DNA of 64,000 nt, from contig JACRIK010000003.1 of the NCBI GenBank assembly GCA_016235865.1, positions 532,331 through 596,330 of the forward strand. Direction: 5' to 3'. The notes beneath the pieces were generated by a model. The model had not been told where the DNA came from. It saw only the letters and a list, made by a program, of their open reading frames with translations, and did no database searches. Shown in pieces: positions 34,339 through 43,586 of the stretch. Each line of letters begins with the position of its first letter. Within the stretch, counting starts at the first letter, position 1. Origin of the DNA: Planctomycetota bacterium. GTDB taxonomy: Bacteria; Planctomycetota; MHYJ01; JACQXL01. Position numbers and translations under genes: made by a program.

Positions 34339-34851
34339 GTTCTTTGGGGCTTTTTCCAATTCAGCGATACGCTTTTTCAGCTCCGCATTTTCCTCTTTAA
34401 GCTTGTTGATAGTGCTATTCAATTTGGTGTTTTCCCCGACGGAGTTCCGCAGGGCGCTTTCTAATTCCCGGACGCGCCTTTTCGAGTCCTCAGTATCCCT
34501 TTTCATAGAATTGACGGTGGCATCTGATTTGGCACAATCCTCTTTTAACTGCTTGTTTTTCTGGGCCAGTTCTTCCTTTTCCTTTAAGGCGGCCTCTTTT
34601 TCCTGGGTGGCGCCGTCGGCCTGGGCTTTTAATCTGGACAGCTCATCCTGAAGTTCTTTTATCTTGGCCAGCAATCCCGGCACCTTGTCGGCCTCCTTGC
34701 CGGATTTTTCCAGGTTGGCCCGCACCTCTTCCAGTTCCTTCTCGGTTCTGGTCAGCCGCTCCTGCAACAGCTTTGTTTTGTTGTCGCACCCGGCCGAGAT
34801 TAATCCGGCCAGCAGCATGGCGCAAGTCAAAACAATCAATATGTTTCTCAT
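34327..34851 (-). CDS. Coiled-coil lipoprotein
   Basis: 174 residues. The lipoprotein signal ends in GLISAGC, and the whole mature part is a charged coiled coil (heptads of Leu/Lys/Glu, LQERLTRTEKELEEVRANL onward). It is presumably anchored in the outer membrane or inner leaflet as a Lpp-like spacer or scaffold; no family is assigned. A two-hairpin leader precedes the GAGGAGG ribosome site, suggesting control of translation or message stability. Confidence 0.75.
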   Translation of the reverse strand: MRNILIVLTCAMLLAGLISAGCDNKTKLLQERLTRTEKELEEVRANLEKSGKEADKVPGLLAKIKELQDELSRLKAQADGATQEKEAALKEKEELAQKNKQLKEDCAKSDATVNSMKRDTEDSKRRVRELESALRNSVGENTKLNSTINKLKEENAELKKRIAELEKAPKNSGK

Positions 34852-34865
34852 GACACCTCCTCTTA

Positions 34866-34921
34866 CTGCCCGTTTGAACTAAGAGAATTACGGGCAGTTA
34901 TCCCGGCAATATTTGTCGGGA
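34866..34921 (-). promoter_or_regulatory. Two-hairpin leader before the coiled-coil lipoprotein
   Basis: Hairpin A (plus-strand TCCCGGCAATATTTGTCGGGA, ending at 34921) and hairpin B (CTGCCCGT 34866-34873 with ACGGGCAG 34890-34897). In sense orientation hairpin B ends in TAAG, directly followed by AGGAGG and the ATG. Hairpin A is almost the same as in the leader at 56770-56791. Confidence 0.6.
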
Positions 34922-34933
34922 CAATCCCTTATA

Positions 34934-36316
34934 TTACTTCGCCGCGGCCTGTAATTTATTGACCCGGTCGCTGACGTCGCGGTAGTTGATATCCACCTCC
35001 ATTATCTTCTTGTATTCGGAGATGGCCTGTTCGCGGTTCTGGTTGTATTCATAGGCCAGGCCCAGGTTATATCTGACGGCCTTGGTGTAGTCGTTGGTCA
35101 GGACCCCGCTGTCCAGTGCCTTGGTGAATTGCCCGATGGCCATGTCATAGAGTTTCTTGGCGATGAAACACAGCCCCAGGTAGTTCAGCGAATCGGTTCG
35201 GAGTTTATGGTCGCGCAGGGACGCCTGGAATTCCGCCACCGCCTCGTCAAACATCTTAGTGTCGTAAAACGCCCGGCCCAGCTGGTAACGGTAAATCAGG
35301 TTGGTCGGATACAGTTGCACCCGCTGGCGGTATTCCTCTATCCGGAAGGTATTCTTTTCCTGCTGGGCCTTGGCCAGGGATTCCTTGAGCGGCTGGCTGC
35401 CCGGCTCGGATTTCAGTTTGTGTTGGAGGTCCCGGATTCGTTCATCAAATAATTGCACCTTGATATCGCCGATTTTCATGGCCAGCGATCCGTCGGACGG
35501 GGTTAATTTCAGGGCCTGCTCGTAAGTGGCCAGCGCGCCGGTAAAATTCTTTTGCCGGGACTGGAGTTCCCCGATTTTCTTCAGGAAGCGCACATTGTCG
35601 GGATTTTGCGGGTTCTGGCCAACAATGCCTTTGAGGCGGCTGATTTCCTGGGGAACGTCGCTGTCCTTGACAAACTGGGTTTCTTTTTCCAGTTCCTGGG
35701 CGTTCTTGGTGTCCTTGACGATGTCGCGCGATGACTTGGCCGTGGACCAGCCGCCTTCGTTCAGGGTGGTCAGCGCGGCCAGGTCTTTCAATGCCCGGGT
35801 GGTCTGTAAGTCGGAAGGCTTCAGGGATGACGCCATCTGGTAAAAATGCACGGCTTTCTTGATGTCGTTCTTGAGCCGGTAGAGTTCGCCCAGTGATTTC
35901 ACCGCCTTGACGTCGCGCGGATTCAGGGCCACCAGCGCCTCGAATTCCTCTATGGCACTGTCCGTGTAATTCAGGTTCTCCAGGGCCGTGCCGACAATCA
36001 GCCGGCCCCAAACGCTGTATGGATTCCGGCTCAGGAATTCCTCGCCCGCCGTCAAGACCTGCCCGTATTTCTTTAACAGGGAAAACAGGTAAATCTTGAT
36101 GACCGGTATAAGTCCGGTGATAAAAGCCAGGTACGGCGACGGGATGGTTTTCTGGATTTCGCACTTGCCCACCAGGCTGGCCCGCAGGATTTTACGGGCC
36201 TGGGCGTTGGAAGGGTTAAATTCCAGTATCTGCCCGGCCAGGTCTACGGCATAATCATAATTGCGCTTGTCCAGCGCCTCCTGGGCTTTGGCTGATAACT
36301 TGTCGGTGTCTACCAT
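34934..36316 (-). CDS. TPR-repeat protein with internal hydrophobic segment
   Basis: 460 residues. TPR units are visible at about 10-43, 80-150 (AIEEFEALVALNPRDVKAVKSLGELY, in pieces), 245-290 and 330-450 (YQLGRAFYDTKMFDEAVAEF, YLGLCFIAKKLYDMAIGQF). A hydrophobic patch at about 60-78 (SPYLAFITGLIPVIKIYLF) might be a membrane helix. A scaffolding role is inferred; no partner is encoded next door. ATG 36316 has no clear ribosome site. Confidence 0.82.
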   Translation of the reverse strand: MVDTDKLSAKAQEALDKRNYDYAVDLAGQILEFNPSNAQARKILRASLVGKCEIQKTIPSPYLAFITGLIPVIKIYLFSLLKKYGQVLTAGEEFLSRNPYSVWGRLIVGTALENLNYTDSAIEEFEALVALNPRDVKAVKSLGELYRLKNDIKKAVHFYQMASSLKPSDLQTTRALKDLAALTTLNEGGWSTAKSSRDIVKDTKNAQELEKETQFVKDSDVPQEISRLKGIVGQNPQNPDNVRFLKKIGELQSRQKNFTGALATYEQALKLTPSDGSLAMKIGDIKVQLFDERIRDLQHKLKSEPGSQPLKESLAKAQQEKNTFRIEEYRQRVQLYPTNLIYRYQLGRAFYDTKMFDEAVAEFQASLRDHKLRTDSLNYLGLCFIAKKLYDMAIGQFTKALDSGVLTNDYTKAVRYNLGLAYEYNQNREQAISEYKKIMEVDINYRDVSDRVNKLQAAAK

Positions 36317-36361
36317 ATTGCGCTGATTTTATACTAAAACCGCGGAAGTGGTCAAGAAAAA

Positions 36362-36390
36362 TTGACCTTTACCCTATGGCAATGTAAAAT
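36362..36390 (+). promoter_or_regulatory. Sigma70-type promoter of def-ribF (short or no leader)
   Basis: TTGACC (36362-36367), 17-bp spacer, TAAAAT (36385-36390). The def ATG at 36400 is only 9 bp beyond the -10 box, and no Shine-Dalgarno sequence precedes it. Confidence 0.7.
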
Positions 36391-36399
36391 GGGCATTCT

Positions 36400-36900
36400 A
36401 TGAAAATACTGACTTATCCTAATCCGTCGTTAAAGAGGAAATCCACATCCATCAAGGTCTTTAACAAGGAGCTGGCCAAGATTGCCAAGGAGATGTTCCA
36501 GTTTATGTATAAGCTCAACGGTGTGGGTCTGGCCGCCACCCAAGTCGGGCTGCCCTACAGCATTGCGGTCATCAACCCCACCCGGCAGCCTGCTGATGAA
36601 ATCGTCCTGATTAATCCGCGCTTTACCAAGACCGGTCCGGGAACCATCAACGAAGAAGAAGGTTGCCTGAGCGTGCCGGGGATTTCCGCCCGGGTAAAAC
36701 GATTCACCGCGGTTACCTGCGAATATCACAATCTCAAGGGAGAAAAGGCCGTCCTGGAAGCCCGCGACCTTTTAGCCCGCATCCTCCAGCACGAAATCGA
36801 CCACCTCAACGGCGTGCTTTTTATTGACCGGCTGGGTGAAGATGAGCGGAAGATACTCTTAAATAAGAGCCCGGCAAAAACCAAGAATGAAAGTATTTAA
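36400..36900 (+). CDS. def: Peptide deformylase
   Basis: 166 residues. Removes the formyl group from nascent N-termini. All three motifs are intact: GVGLAATQVG (41-50), EGCLSVPG (C89) and QHEIDHLNG (H131, E132, H135). Overlaps ribF by 14 bp. The initiator region lacks a ribosome site, consistent with a leaderless message. Confidence 0.95.
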   Translation: MKILTYPNPSLKRKSTSIKVFNKELAKIAKEMFQFMYKLNGVGLAATQVGLPYSIAVINPTRQPADEIVLINPRFTKTGPGTINEEEGCLSVPGISARVKRFTAVTCEYHNLKGEKAVLEARDLLARILQHEIDHLNGVLFIDRLGEDERKILLNKSPAKTKNESI

Positions 36901-37831
36901 TAATTTCAGAGCCGCCAGGGCGCTCAAACGACCGGTCCTGACCTGGGGCGTATTTGACGGCGTGCACCGCGGCCACCGGGAACTCATTGATTCGGTTCTC
37001 CGATGGGCCAGAAGGATGGGTTCAGATTCCCTAGTCATAACTTTTAACAACCATCCAGCCCGGGTGCTCAATCTCCACGATGACCCGCTTTTTATTACCT
37101 CGTTGGCCCACCGGTTGCTCCTGCTGGAAAAGCTAGGCGTAGGCGCGACTCTGGTATTGAATTTCACCCGCAAGCTAAGTCGATTGACGGCTGAGGATTT
37201 CGTCAACAAGATGATTAAGGCGCTCAAGCCGGCCGGCGTGGTCATGACCGACAACATCTCCTTCGGCCGGAACCGGGCCGGCAATATCCGAACCCTTAAA
37301 GAAATTCTTGACCGCCATAATATTCCCTTAAAGATAATCAAGACCCTGAAATACAAAAATCGGATAATCAGCAGCAGTTTGATTCGCCGGGCCATAAAAG
37401 AGGGTGACCTGGTAACCGCGCAAAAGATGCTGGACCGGCCGGTGGCCATACTCGGCACCGTGGTGCACGGCGCGGGCCGGGGCCGGAAGCTGGGATTCCC
37501 GACTGCAAATCTCGACCCGCATCACGAGATACTCCCCAGGCGCGGGGTCTATATCGCCCGGGCGGTTTGTATGAAGGGCTGTAAATTCAGCGCGCCTTTT
37601 AAGGCACTGGTTAATGTCGGTATAAAACCCACGTTCAGCAAAAGCACCGGCCATCCCGAAGAGGATATCGAGGTCTTCCTGCTGAACTATGACGTTCGAA
37701 AGCACGGCTCGCTCTACGGCAGGGATGTCCTGGTAGAGATTATTGCTTATCTAAGGGATGAGCGAAGGTTCCCTTCGCCTCAAGCCCTTATCAATCAAAT
37801 TCGGAAAGACCTGGTCATAGCCAGAAAATAG
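36887..37831 (+). CDS. ribF: Bifunctional riboflavin kinase/FAD synthetase
   Basis: 314 residues. N-terminal nucleotidyltransferase (LTWGVFDGVHRGHRELI, about 18-34; DNISFGRNRAGN) and C-terminal riboflavin-kinase domain (GRGRKLGFPTANLD, about 201-214; ALVNVGIKPTF). Converts riboflavin to FMN and FAD in the cytoplasm. Both halves are complete. Starts inside the end of def. Confidence 0.95.
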   Translation: MKVFNNFRAARALKRPVLTWGVFDGVHRGHRELIDSVLRWARRMGSDSLVITFNNHPARVLNLHDDPLFITSLAHRLLLLEKLGVGATLVLNFTRKLSRLTAEDFVNKMIKALKPAGVVMTDNISFGRNRAGNIRTLKEILDRHNIPLKIIKTLKYKNRIISSSLIRRAIKEGDLVTAQKMLDRPVAILGTVVHGAGRGRKLGFPTANLDPHHEILPRRGVYIARAVCMKGCKFSAPFKALVNVGIKPTFSKSTGHPEEDIEVFLLNYDVRKHGSLYGRDVLVEIIAYLRDERRFPSPQALINQIRKDLVIARK

Positions 37832-37874
37832 AATATAGAAACCCGGACCGGATGAAAGCGGAACCCTAATCACT

Positions 37875-38270
37875 ATGGTAAAAATCATTTATTACCAGTT
37901 TAAATACTGGCTGCCGGTTTATGTGTATGCCTTTGCCATATTTTTATCATCTCATCAGGCCAGGCTGGAAATGCCGATAAGGATTATCGGCATCGACAAA
38001 ATAGTTCATTTTATCGCGTATGGAGTGTTGGCCGGATTGACGTACCGGGCGTGCCGCAAATCCCAGAAGATGGTTGTATTCCGAAAGGCGTATTTTATCA
38101 GCATGGTATGTTCAATCCTCTACGGTTTTTCCGATGAATTTCATCAGTTCTATATACCGGGTCGGCAGACAAGCGAATGGGATTTTATTGCCGATGCGCT
38201 GGGCGCAATAGTTGCTATTGTCATTATCTTGAAATTTACTTCGGGCCGGATCAAGCAATCTATCCTCTAA
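37875..38270 (+). CDS. VanZ-family membrane protein
   Basis: 131 residues with three to four transmembrane segments. Recognised by IIGIDKIVHFIAYGVLAGL, the SDEFHQFYIPGRQTSEWDFIADALGA block (seen as SDEFHQ and GRxxSxxDxxAD), which is the VanZ/teicoplanin-resistance-like signature. Family function is unclear outside glycopeptide resistance. It trails the def-ribF pair by 43 bp. Confidence 0.88.
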   Translation: MVKIIYYQFKYWLPVYVYAFAIFLSSHQARLEMPIRIIGIDKIVHFIAYGVLAGLTYRACRKSQKMVVFRKAYFISMVCSILYGFSDEFHQFYIPGRQTSEWDFIADALGAIVAIVIILKFTSGRIKQSIL

Positions 38271-38321
38271 ACCCTGAGGCGACAGTGGAGGTTCAAAGGT
38301 GTCCAGTTATAGAGCCGCATC

Positions 38322-39089
38322 CTATCCCTGATACTTATTACATAAATGCTTGCTGTTTTTTACCACTGGTTCCCGGCCTGCGATGCATTTGACTATGACG
38401 GTTTTAATCCGGCTGACGTCCCGGAAGATGCCCATAATGACGGGCCGTCCGTCCAACTCCATGACATTCGCCGTAGTGAAGACCGGGATAATCTGACCGT
38501 CTTTCCTGATGACCCGGGCCGGGATAAAATCAAGCTCTTTTCCGTGTATCAGCCGTCGGTGGAAACGGTTTATGTAATACTGGCGCTGCTTGGGCGGATG
38601 GAGGTGGGTGTGGTGCATACCGATGATTTCCCGGCGCGTCCGGCCTGTCAGCTGCTCGGCTTTATCATTGCAGTCAATAATCTCGCCGGTTTTGGCATCA
38701 GCTACGAAGATGGCGTCCGAGGCGTTTCTGAAAAGCTTTTTGTAACGCTGTTCGGATTCAGCCAGGAATTTTCGGGTCCGGATTATTTCCTGCGTGCTCA
38801 TCCGCTTGACTTTTTCCAGGCGCAATTCCTTTATCAGGTAGTAAATTCGTTCGGCTGGAGTGCCTTTGGCTACCTCGTAAACCAGATGGTCGTCCACGTC
38901 CAGTATTTTGGCCAGGCTGACCAGGCGCTCAATCCGGGGTACCGGGTAATGCATATTCTTAAGTTCAGAGAAGTTTTTGCAGTCCATGCCCCAGCGTTTG
39001 GCAATGGTCGTGTCGGTGATTTTGTCGCCTAGGATTAAGCGGATGAAACGATATAGATTGGAAACCTGCCGAGATGTATTCTTCTTCAT
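38322..39089 (-). CDS. HTH-PAS sensory regulator
   Basis: 255 residues. The N-terminal half has an XRE/Cro-like helix-turn-helix (ITDTTIAKRWGMDCKNFSEL, about 25-44) plus a short helical linker. The C-terminal PAS domain starts at RYKKLFRNASDAIFVADAKTG (about 115) and includes IIDCNDKAEQLTGRTRREIIGM. No kinase or output domain follows, so it is probably a one-component regulator with a PAS ligand or redox sensor. It ends in a Cys/Lys-rich tail (IVKCIAGREP). Targets unknown. Confidence 0.82.
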   Translation of the reverse strand: MKKNTSRQVSNLYRFIRLILGDKITDTTIAKRWGMDCKNFSELKNMHYPVPRIERLVSLAKILDVDDHLVYEVAKGTPAERIYYLIKELRLEKVKRMSTQEIIRTRKFLAESEQRYKKLFRNASDAIFVADAKTGEIIDCNDKAEQLTGRTRREIIGMHHTHLHPPKQRQYYINRFHRRLIHGKELDFIPARVIRKDGQIIPVFTTANVMELDGRPVIMGIFRDVSRIKTVIVKCIAGREPVVKNSKHLCNKYQG

Positions 39090-39191
39090 GCTCGTTGATG
39101 CTCACTTTCTTCTCAGGTAATGCGTATATATCGGAAGAAATGCGCCGGGAGTTAAACAGAAATGATAAAATATTGCTGCGGGCGCTGCCTT

Positions 39192-42100
39192 TTAAGGGTT
39201 TTCGTTTTGGCGCGCTTGGTGCCGCATAAATTCGAATAAGTTCCGGGCCGAATCGGGAAGCGGACGGCCAAATCGATCTTTGAGTTCCCGCTCTATGGCT
39301 GATATTTCTCTGGCGCTCTCGGCCAGAGATAGTCTCCGGTAGATATTGAGACGTTCGGTTTCGAGGGTTACATACTCGGCCGGAATATAGGTCTCGATTT
39401 CAGGATTGACATCCATAGCCGGGATGATTGTTTCGCTAGCGTAGTCATTGCGGTGTTCGGGGGCGGCCGTGGCTATGGCTTTACTGATATCCGGGATTTG
39501 GCTCTGTGCCGCTGTGGTTGATTTTCTGCCCTTGAGTTGCTTGACAGCCTGTTCGATGAGTTTGCAGTATAGTTCATAACCTACCGCGGCGATGTGTCCG
39601 TGCTGTTCCTTGCCTAGGATATTACCGATGCCCCGGATTTCCATATCGCGCATGGCAATCTTGAATCCGGCACCCAGCTCGTTGAATTCCTCTATGGCCT
39701 TCAGGCGTTTGGCCGCATCGGTGTTGATGATGTTATGTTCAGTCACCAGGAAATAGGCGTAGGCCTGGTATTTGTAGCGGCCGACCCGGCCCCGTAATTG
39801 ATGCAGGTCACTCAACCCGAAGTCATCCGCATTGTTGATGAAGATGGTATTGACCCGGGGGATGTCCAGGCCGGATTCAATGATGTTGGTCGAGACCAAA
39901 ATGTCGTATTTGCCGTCCACGAAATCGCGCATTTTCTGTTCCAACTCGGCTCCGGGCATCTGACCGTGCGCAATGACGATCCGGTCTTTGACTTCCGGGC
40001 AAACCTTTTTCAGCCGGTTCGCCACATTTTCAATATCATAGATGCGGTTATGGACGAAGTATATCTGGCCTTTGCGCTGGAGTTCCCGGTGGATGGCGTC
40101 TTTGATGGTATTATTGTCGAATCTGGCCACAATGGTTCGAATGGACTGGCGGTCCTTGGGCGGGGTGGTCATGGTGGAGATTTCCCGCAAGCCGGAGAGG
40201 GATAGATGCAGAGTGCGCGGGATGGGAGTGGCTGAGAGTGTCAGGACGTCCACGCTGGCTTTTATCTTCTTAAAATATTCCTTGTGCTCTACGCCGAAGC
40301 GTTGCTCCTCGTCGATGACCACCAGGCCTAGGTCCTTAAATTTGACGTCGCCCTGGATAAGCCGGTGTGTGCCAATGATGATATCTATTTTTCCTTCGGC
40401 CAGACGTTTGAGGATGTCTCGTTGCTCGGCTTCGCTCCGGAATCGGCTGATGACTTCTATATTAACCGGGTAATCAGCCATGCGTTCGGAGAATGTCCGG
40501 TAATGTTGCTGGGCCAAAATAGTGGTTGGGGCGATGACCGCCACCTGTTTCTCGGACATGCAAACCTTGAAGGCGGTCCGGATGGCCAACTCAGTCTTGC
40601 CATAGCCGACGTCGCCGCAAATCAGCCGGTCCATGGGGCGGGCGGATTCCATATCGTCTTTGAGCGCCTGAGTGATGGCGGTCTGGTCCGGGGTTTCTTC
40701 GTAAGGGAACGAGTTCTCGAATTCTTTTTGCCAGTCGTTATCCAGCGGATAGGCAAAGCCCGGGTGTTTTATCCGGAGCGCTTGGATATAAAGCAGTTCC
40801 TGGGCCAACTTCTTGATGGCGTTCTTAACCCGCTCCCGGCGGGTTAGCCAGTTGGCGGTGCCGATTTTGTCCACTTTGATGGCCCGGCGTTCGCCAGCCC
40901 AGTATTTGCTGACCAGCCCGATTTGGGTGATGGGCACATAGATGAGAGATTTGTCCTGGTATTCCAGGGAGAGATATTCGGAGTTGTAAAGCCGTTTCAG
41001 GCCGAGATATCGGCCGATGCCATGCGCCAGATGGACTGCGAAGTCGCCTCTCTGTAATTCCCAGAACGCCTCGGTGGTCCTGGCCCGGGAAGGTGCGACG
41101 GCCTTGGGTTGGCGGAGCAGGCGGTAGCGGTTGAATAATTCCCGGTGGCTGATAAAGGCGATATCCTCGTCCTTGTCATAAAAACCTTCATTGAGCCGGC
41201 CTTGGAGAAACCGGATTTTATTTGAATAAGGAAAGCTATTTGAGGTCAGTAATTCCTTGAGATGAGATTCTTCGGCTTTGTTCTGAGACACGATGTAGAT
41301 ATTTTTGATTTGGCTTGCCAGGTTACCGAGTTCCCTGAGGATGTTGGTAAATCCGCTGCCGAAGCGCTGGATCGATTCGATATTGAGATTGACGCCTTCA
41401 GCGGATGCAATGGGGATTTTGTACAGGAAGAGTTTGGGATATTTTTGGATGCGCCGGTTAAAGATTTCTTTGTTATCATCGACCGGGCGGTCTATAAAGA
41501 CGATGACAGTATCGGGTGGAAAATAATTAAGGAGCGGCAGCTCTTTCTTGTCAGCTGGGGTAATCAGGCCTTGGGTCAGATATAAATCCACGTGCTCCAT
41601 CGTTTTGATAGAGAGTTGGGTAGTCATATCAAAGAACCGGATGGATTCAATGAGGTTAGCATCCCATTCAATGCGCACCGGCTCTTGGCTGCCGAAAGGA
41701 AAGATGTCAATAATTCCGCCCCGAATGCTGATTTCGCCAACGCTGTGGACCGCGTCCAGAGTCTTTTCGTAGCCGTTGGCCAGGAGTTTTTCTATGAACT
41801 CGTTGCGTTCAATGGATTGGCTGGCCTTCAGGACGATGAGCGAGCCGTCCAGTTGCTTGCGGTCTGGAAAGGCGGCCAGCAAAGTGGTTTTTGGTACAAT
41901 GGTGATTTTAGGGGTCTGGGTTATCAGGCTATTTAGGAACAGGATTTTATCCTGGATAGCTTGAGGTCCGGCATCGTTTTCAGTGGACGGGGCCAGAAAC
42001 AGGGTCGGAGGTTTGGAGTTGATACTTAAGAAGACAGACAGGTCATCCAGGCCAAAGTCAGACTCCTCGTCCTCAGTGATGATGAGGATATCTTTCTTGG

Positions 42101-42209
42101 TGGTTTGGTAAAGTTTAGCGACAAGGTATAGAGACGCGCTGCCCCATAATCCGCCGATGCGTGATTCTTTATTTTTGGCTAAATCAGAAATAACGGATTG
42201 GAGAAGCAT
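39192..42209 (-). CDS. mfd: Transcription-repair coupling factor
   Basis: 1005 residues against about 1150 for E. coli. It removes stalled RNA polymerase and recruits UvrA. The UvrB-like N-terminal region contains SVGEISIRGGIIDIFPFGS. The CarD-like RNAP-binding domain has FAVHLAHGIGRYLGL. The RecG-like translocase is complete (CGDVGYGKTELAIRTAFK, VIDEEQRFGVEHKE, TLSATPIPRTLHLSL, GRVGRYKYQAYAYF). The terminal D7 domain appears clipped: after YRRLSLAES and DRFGRPLPDSARNLFEF it stops about 25 residues later. An rnc gene lies 6 bp upstream in the same direction. Confidence 0.95.
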   Translation of the reverse strand: MLLQSVISDLAKNKESRIGGLWGSASLYLVAKLYQTTKKDILIITEDEESDFGLDDLSVFLSINSKPPTLFLAPSTENDAGPQAIQDKILFLNSLITQTPKITIVPKTTLLAAFPDRKQLDGSLIVLKASQSIERNEFIEKLLANGYEKTLDAVHSVGEISIRGGIIDIFPFGSQEPVRIEWDANLIESIRFFDMTTQLSIKTMEHVDLYLTQGLITPADKKELPLLNYFPPDTVIVFIDRPVDDNKEIFNRRIQKYPKLFLYKIPIASAEGVNLNIESIQRFGSGFTNILRELGNLASQIKNIYIVSQNKAEESHLKELLTSNSFPYSNKIRFLQGRLNEGFYDKDEDIAFISHRELFNRYRLLRQPKAVAPSRARTTEAFWELQRGDFAVHLAHGIGRYLGLKRLYNSEYLSLEYQDKSLIYVPITQIGLVSKYWAGERRAIKVDKIGTANWLTRRERVKNAIKKLAQELLYIQALRIKHPGFAYPLDNDWQKEFENSFPYEETPDQTAITQALKDDMESARPMDRLICGDVGYGKTELAIRTAFKVCMSEKQVAVIAPTTILAQQHYRTFSERMADYPVNIEVISRFRSEAEQRDILKRLAEGKIDIIIGTHRLIQGDVKFKDLGLVVIDEEQRFGVEHKEYFKKIKASVDVLTLSATPIPRTLHLSLSGLREISTMTTPPKDRQSIRTIVARFDNNTIKDAIHRELQRKGQIYFVHNRIYDIENVANRLKKVCPEVKDRIVIAHGQMPGAELEQKMRDFVDGKYDILVSTNIIESGLDIPRVNTIFINNADDFGLSDLHQLRGRVGRYKYQAYAYFLVTEHNIINTDAAKRLKAIEEFNELGAGFKIAMRDMEIRGIGNILGKEQHGHIAAVGYELYCKLIEQAVKQLKGRKSTTAAQSQIPDISKAIATAAPEHRNDYASETIIPAMDVNPEIETYIPAEYVTLETERLNIYRRLSLAESAREISAIERELKDRFGRPLPDSARNLFEFMRHQARQNENP

Positions 42210-42215
42210 GATAAC

Positions 42216-42986
42216 CTAATGAGTTAACCCCAGTTGTTCCAGTGCCATTTTGGCGGCCAGTTGCTCGGCTGATTTCTTGTCATTGCCGATGCCCGGTCCG
42301 AATGCTTGCTGGCCGTCGCCTTGAGATTTGGCGGGCAGACAGGCCATAACCTCAAAAGTAGGTTTGTGTTTGGGTCCAGACTGTTTGATAACCCGGTAAC
42401 TGGGTACTCGGGCGAAGCGACGTTGGCTATAATCTTGTAGAATGGCCTTGTAATTAGAGTGCAGAGCGGTTTCTTCGCCGGATGCGATATCTTCGGCGAA
42501 CATTTTGGCAATGACTTTGACAGCATCTTTGTAACCGCTCTCCAGGAATATAGCGCCGAACACCGCTTCCATGGCGTTAGCTAAAACCGAAACCGGCAAG
42601 GCGTGGCCTTTAATACCCTTGCCCACGATAATCAGTTTGTCCAGTCCGATAGCCAGGCATTTTTGGGCTAGGCTTTCACGGCTGACGATATTGGATTTAA
42701 TTACGCTCATTTTGCCTTCGTTCATTTGGGGGAATTGGGCGTAGAGGATTTCCGAGATAACCAGTCCGAGCACCGCGTCGCCCAGGAATTCTAGCCGTTC
42801 GTTGATATGGGGCATATCTGGTGATTTTTTAGCCTCATCGCTTTCCTCGCGGGCTGAGGAGTGGGTCAGGGCCTGATGGAGCAGTTCCTTTTTGCTGAAG
42901 CCATAGCCCGTGCATTTCTTCACGGCCTGGCGCAATTCGCTCCGTAAGATGCTTTTCTTATCTTTTTTCCAAAACAACATATTCAT
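42216..42986 (-). CDS. rnc: Ribonuclease III
   Basis: 256 residues from ATG 42986; a TTG four codons upstream is possible. Cuts double-stranded RNA in rRNA and mRNA processing. Nuclease signature NERLEFLGDAVLGL (about 62-75) with catalytic acidic residues and ANAMEAVFGAIFLESG. C-terminal dsRNA-binding domain YKAILQDYSQRRF...AAKMALEQLG. Cotranscribed with mfd (6-bp gap), an uncommon pairing. Confidence 0.95.
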   Translation of the reverse strand: MNMLFWKKDKKSILRSELRQAVKKCTGYGFSKKELLHQALTHSSAREESDEAKKSPDMPHINERLEFLGDAVLGLVISEILYAQFPQMNEGKMSVIKSNIVSRESLAQKCLAIGLDKLIIVGKGIKGHALPVSVLANAMEAVFGAIFLESGYKDAVKVIAKMFAEDIASGEETALHSNYKAILQDYSQRRFARVPSYRVIKQSGPKHKPTFEVMACLPAKSQGDGQQAFGPGIGNDKKSAEQLAAKMALEQLGLTH

Positions 42987-43103
42987 TATAAATAGCAAAA
43001 TGATAAATAAATCTCAAATAAAATGAGCTGGAATAGGGGTTTATTCGTTTATATATATGGAGAATCCAATGAGTTAGCGGTACAATTAGATAGGAGGTGA
43101 TTT

Positions 43104-43583
43104 ATGACCAGGACAAAAGCATATCAGGCCCAAGAGGCTAATATGGAGCTCAATATGACCCCGATGATTGATGTCATATTCCAGCTGATTATCTTCTTTA
43201 TGTGTTCAATACATTTTAAGTCACTGGAGGGTAAGTTGTATGCTTATTTGCCACCAGAAGGAAGAATCCCCTCCCAGGTTTTTATTCCACCTATTCCCGA
43301 AGTGCGTATTAGACTGGTGTATTCAGAGGAATCACCGATTTTAGCCCGGGTTAAATTAGGCGAAATAGATTTCAAGGATTGGAATTCATTGGAGCGGCAT
43401 CTCAAGGACCTGGCGCCTAATTTGGTTTCGCCGGATGGACTGGATGTGATTCCGGTCAAAATAGATGCTGATGGTAATGTACCGGCTCAAGCCGTGGTCA
43501 GTGTGCTTGATATCTGTAAGAAAGCCGGGGTGCAAAAAACCGAGTTTGCGGCCAAGGCCTCACCGGGTCAGTCGGCAAAATAG
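43104..43583 (+). CDS. ExbD/TolR-family biopolymer transport protein
   Basis: 159 residues behind TAGGAGGTG. One transmembrane helix with the key aspartate in LNMTPMIDVIFQLIIFFM (about 17-34), which carries protons, and a periplasmic domain ending VSVLDICKKAGV. Normally works with ExbB/TolQ to energise outer-membrane processes through TonB or TolA. No exbB or tonB is adjacent, so it must use partners encoded elsewhere. The C-terminal part is longer and more divergent than usual. Confidence 0.88.
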   Translation: MTRTKAYQAQEANMELNMTPMIDVIFQLIIFFMCSIHFKSLEGKLYAYLPPEGRIPSQVFIPPIPEVRIRLVYSEESPILARVKLGEIDFKDWNSLERHLKDLAPNLVSPDGLDVIPVKIDADGNVPAQAVVSVLDICKKAGVQKTEFAAKASPGQSAK

Positions 43584-43586
43584 AGC

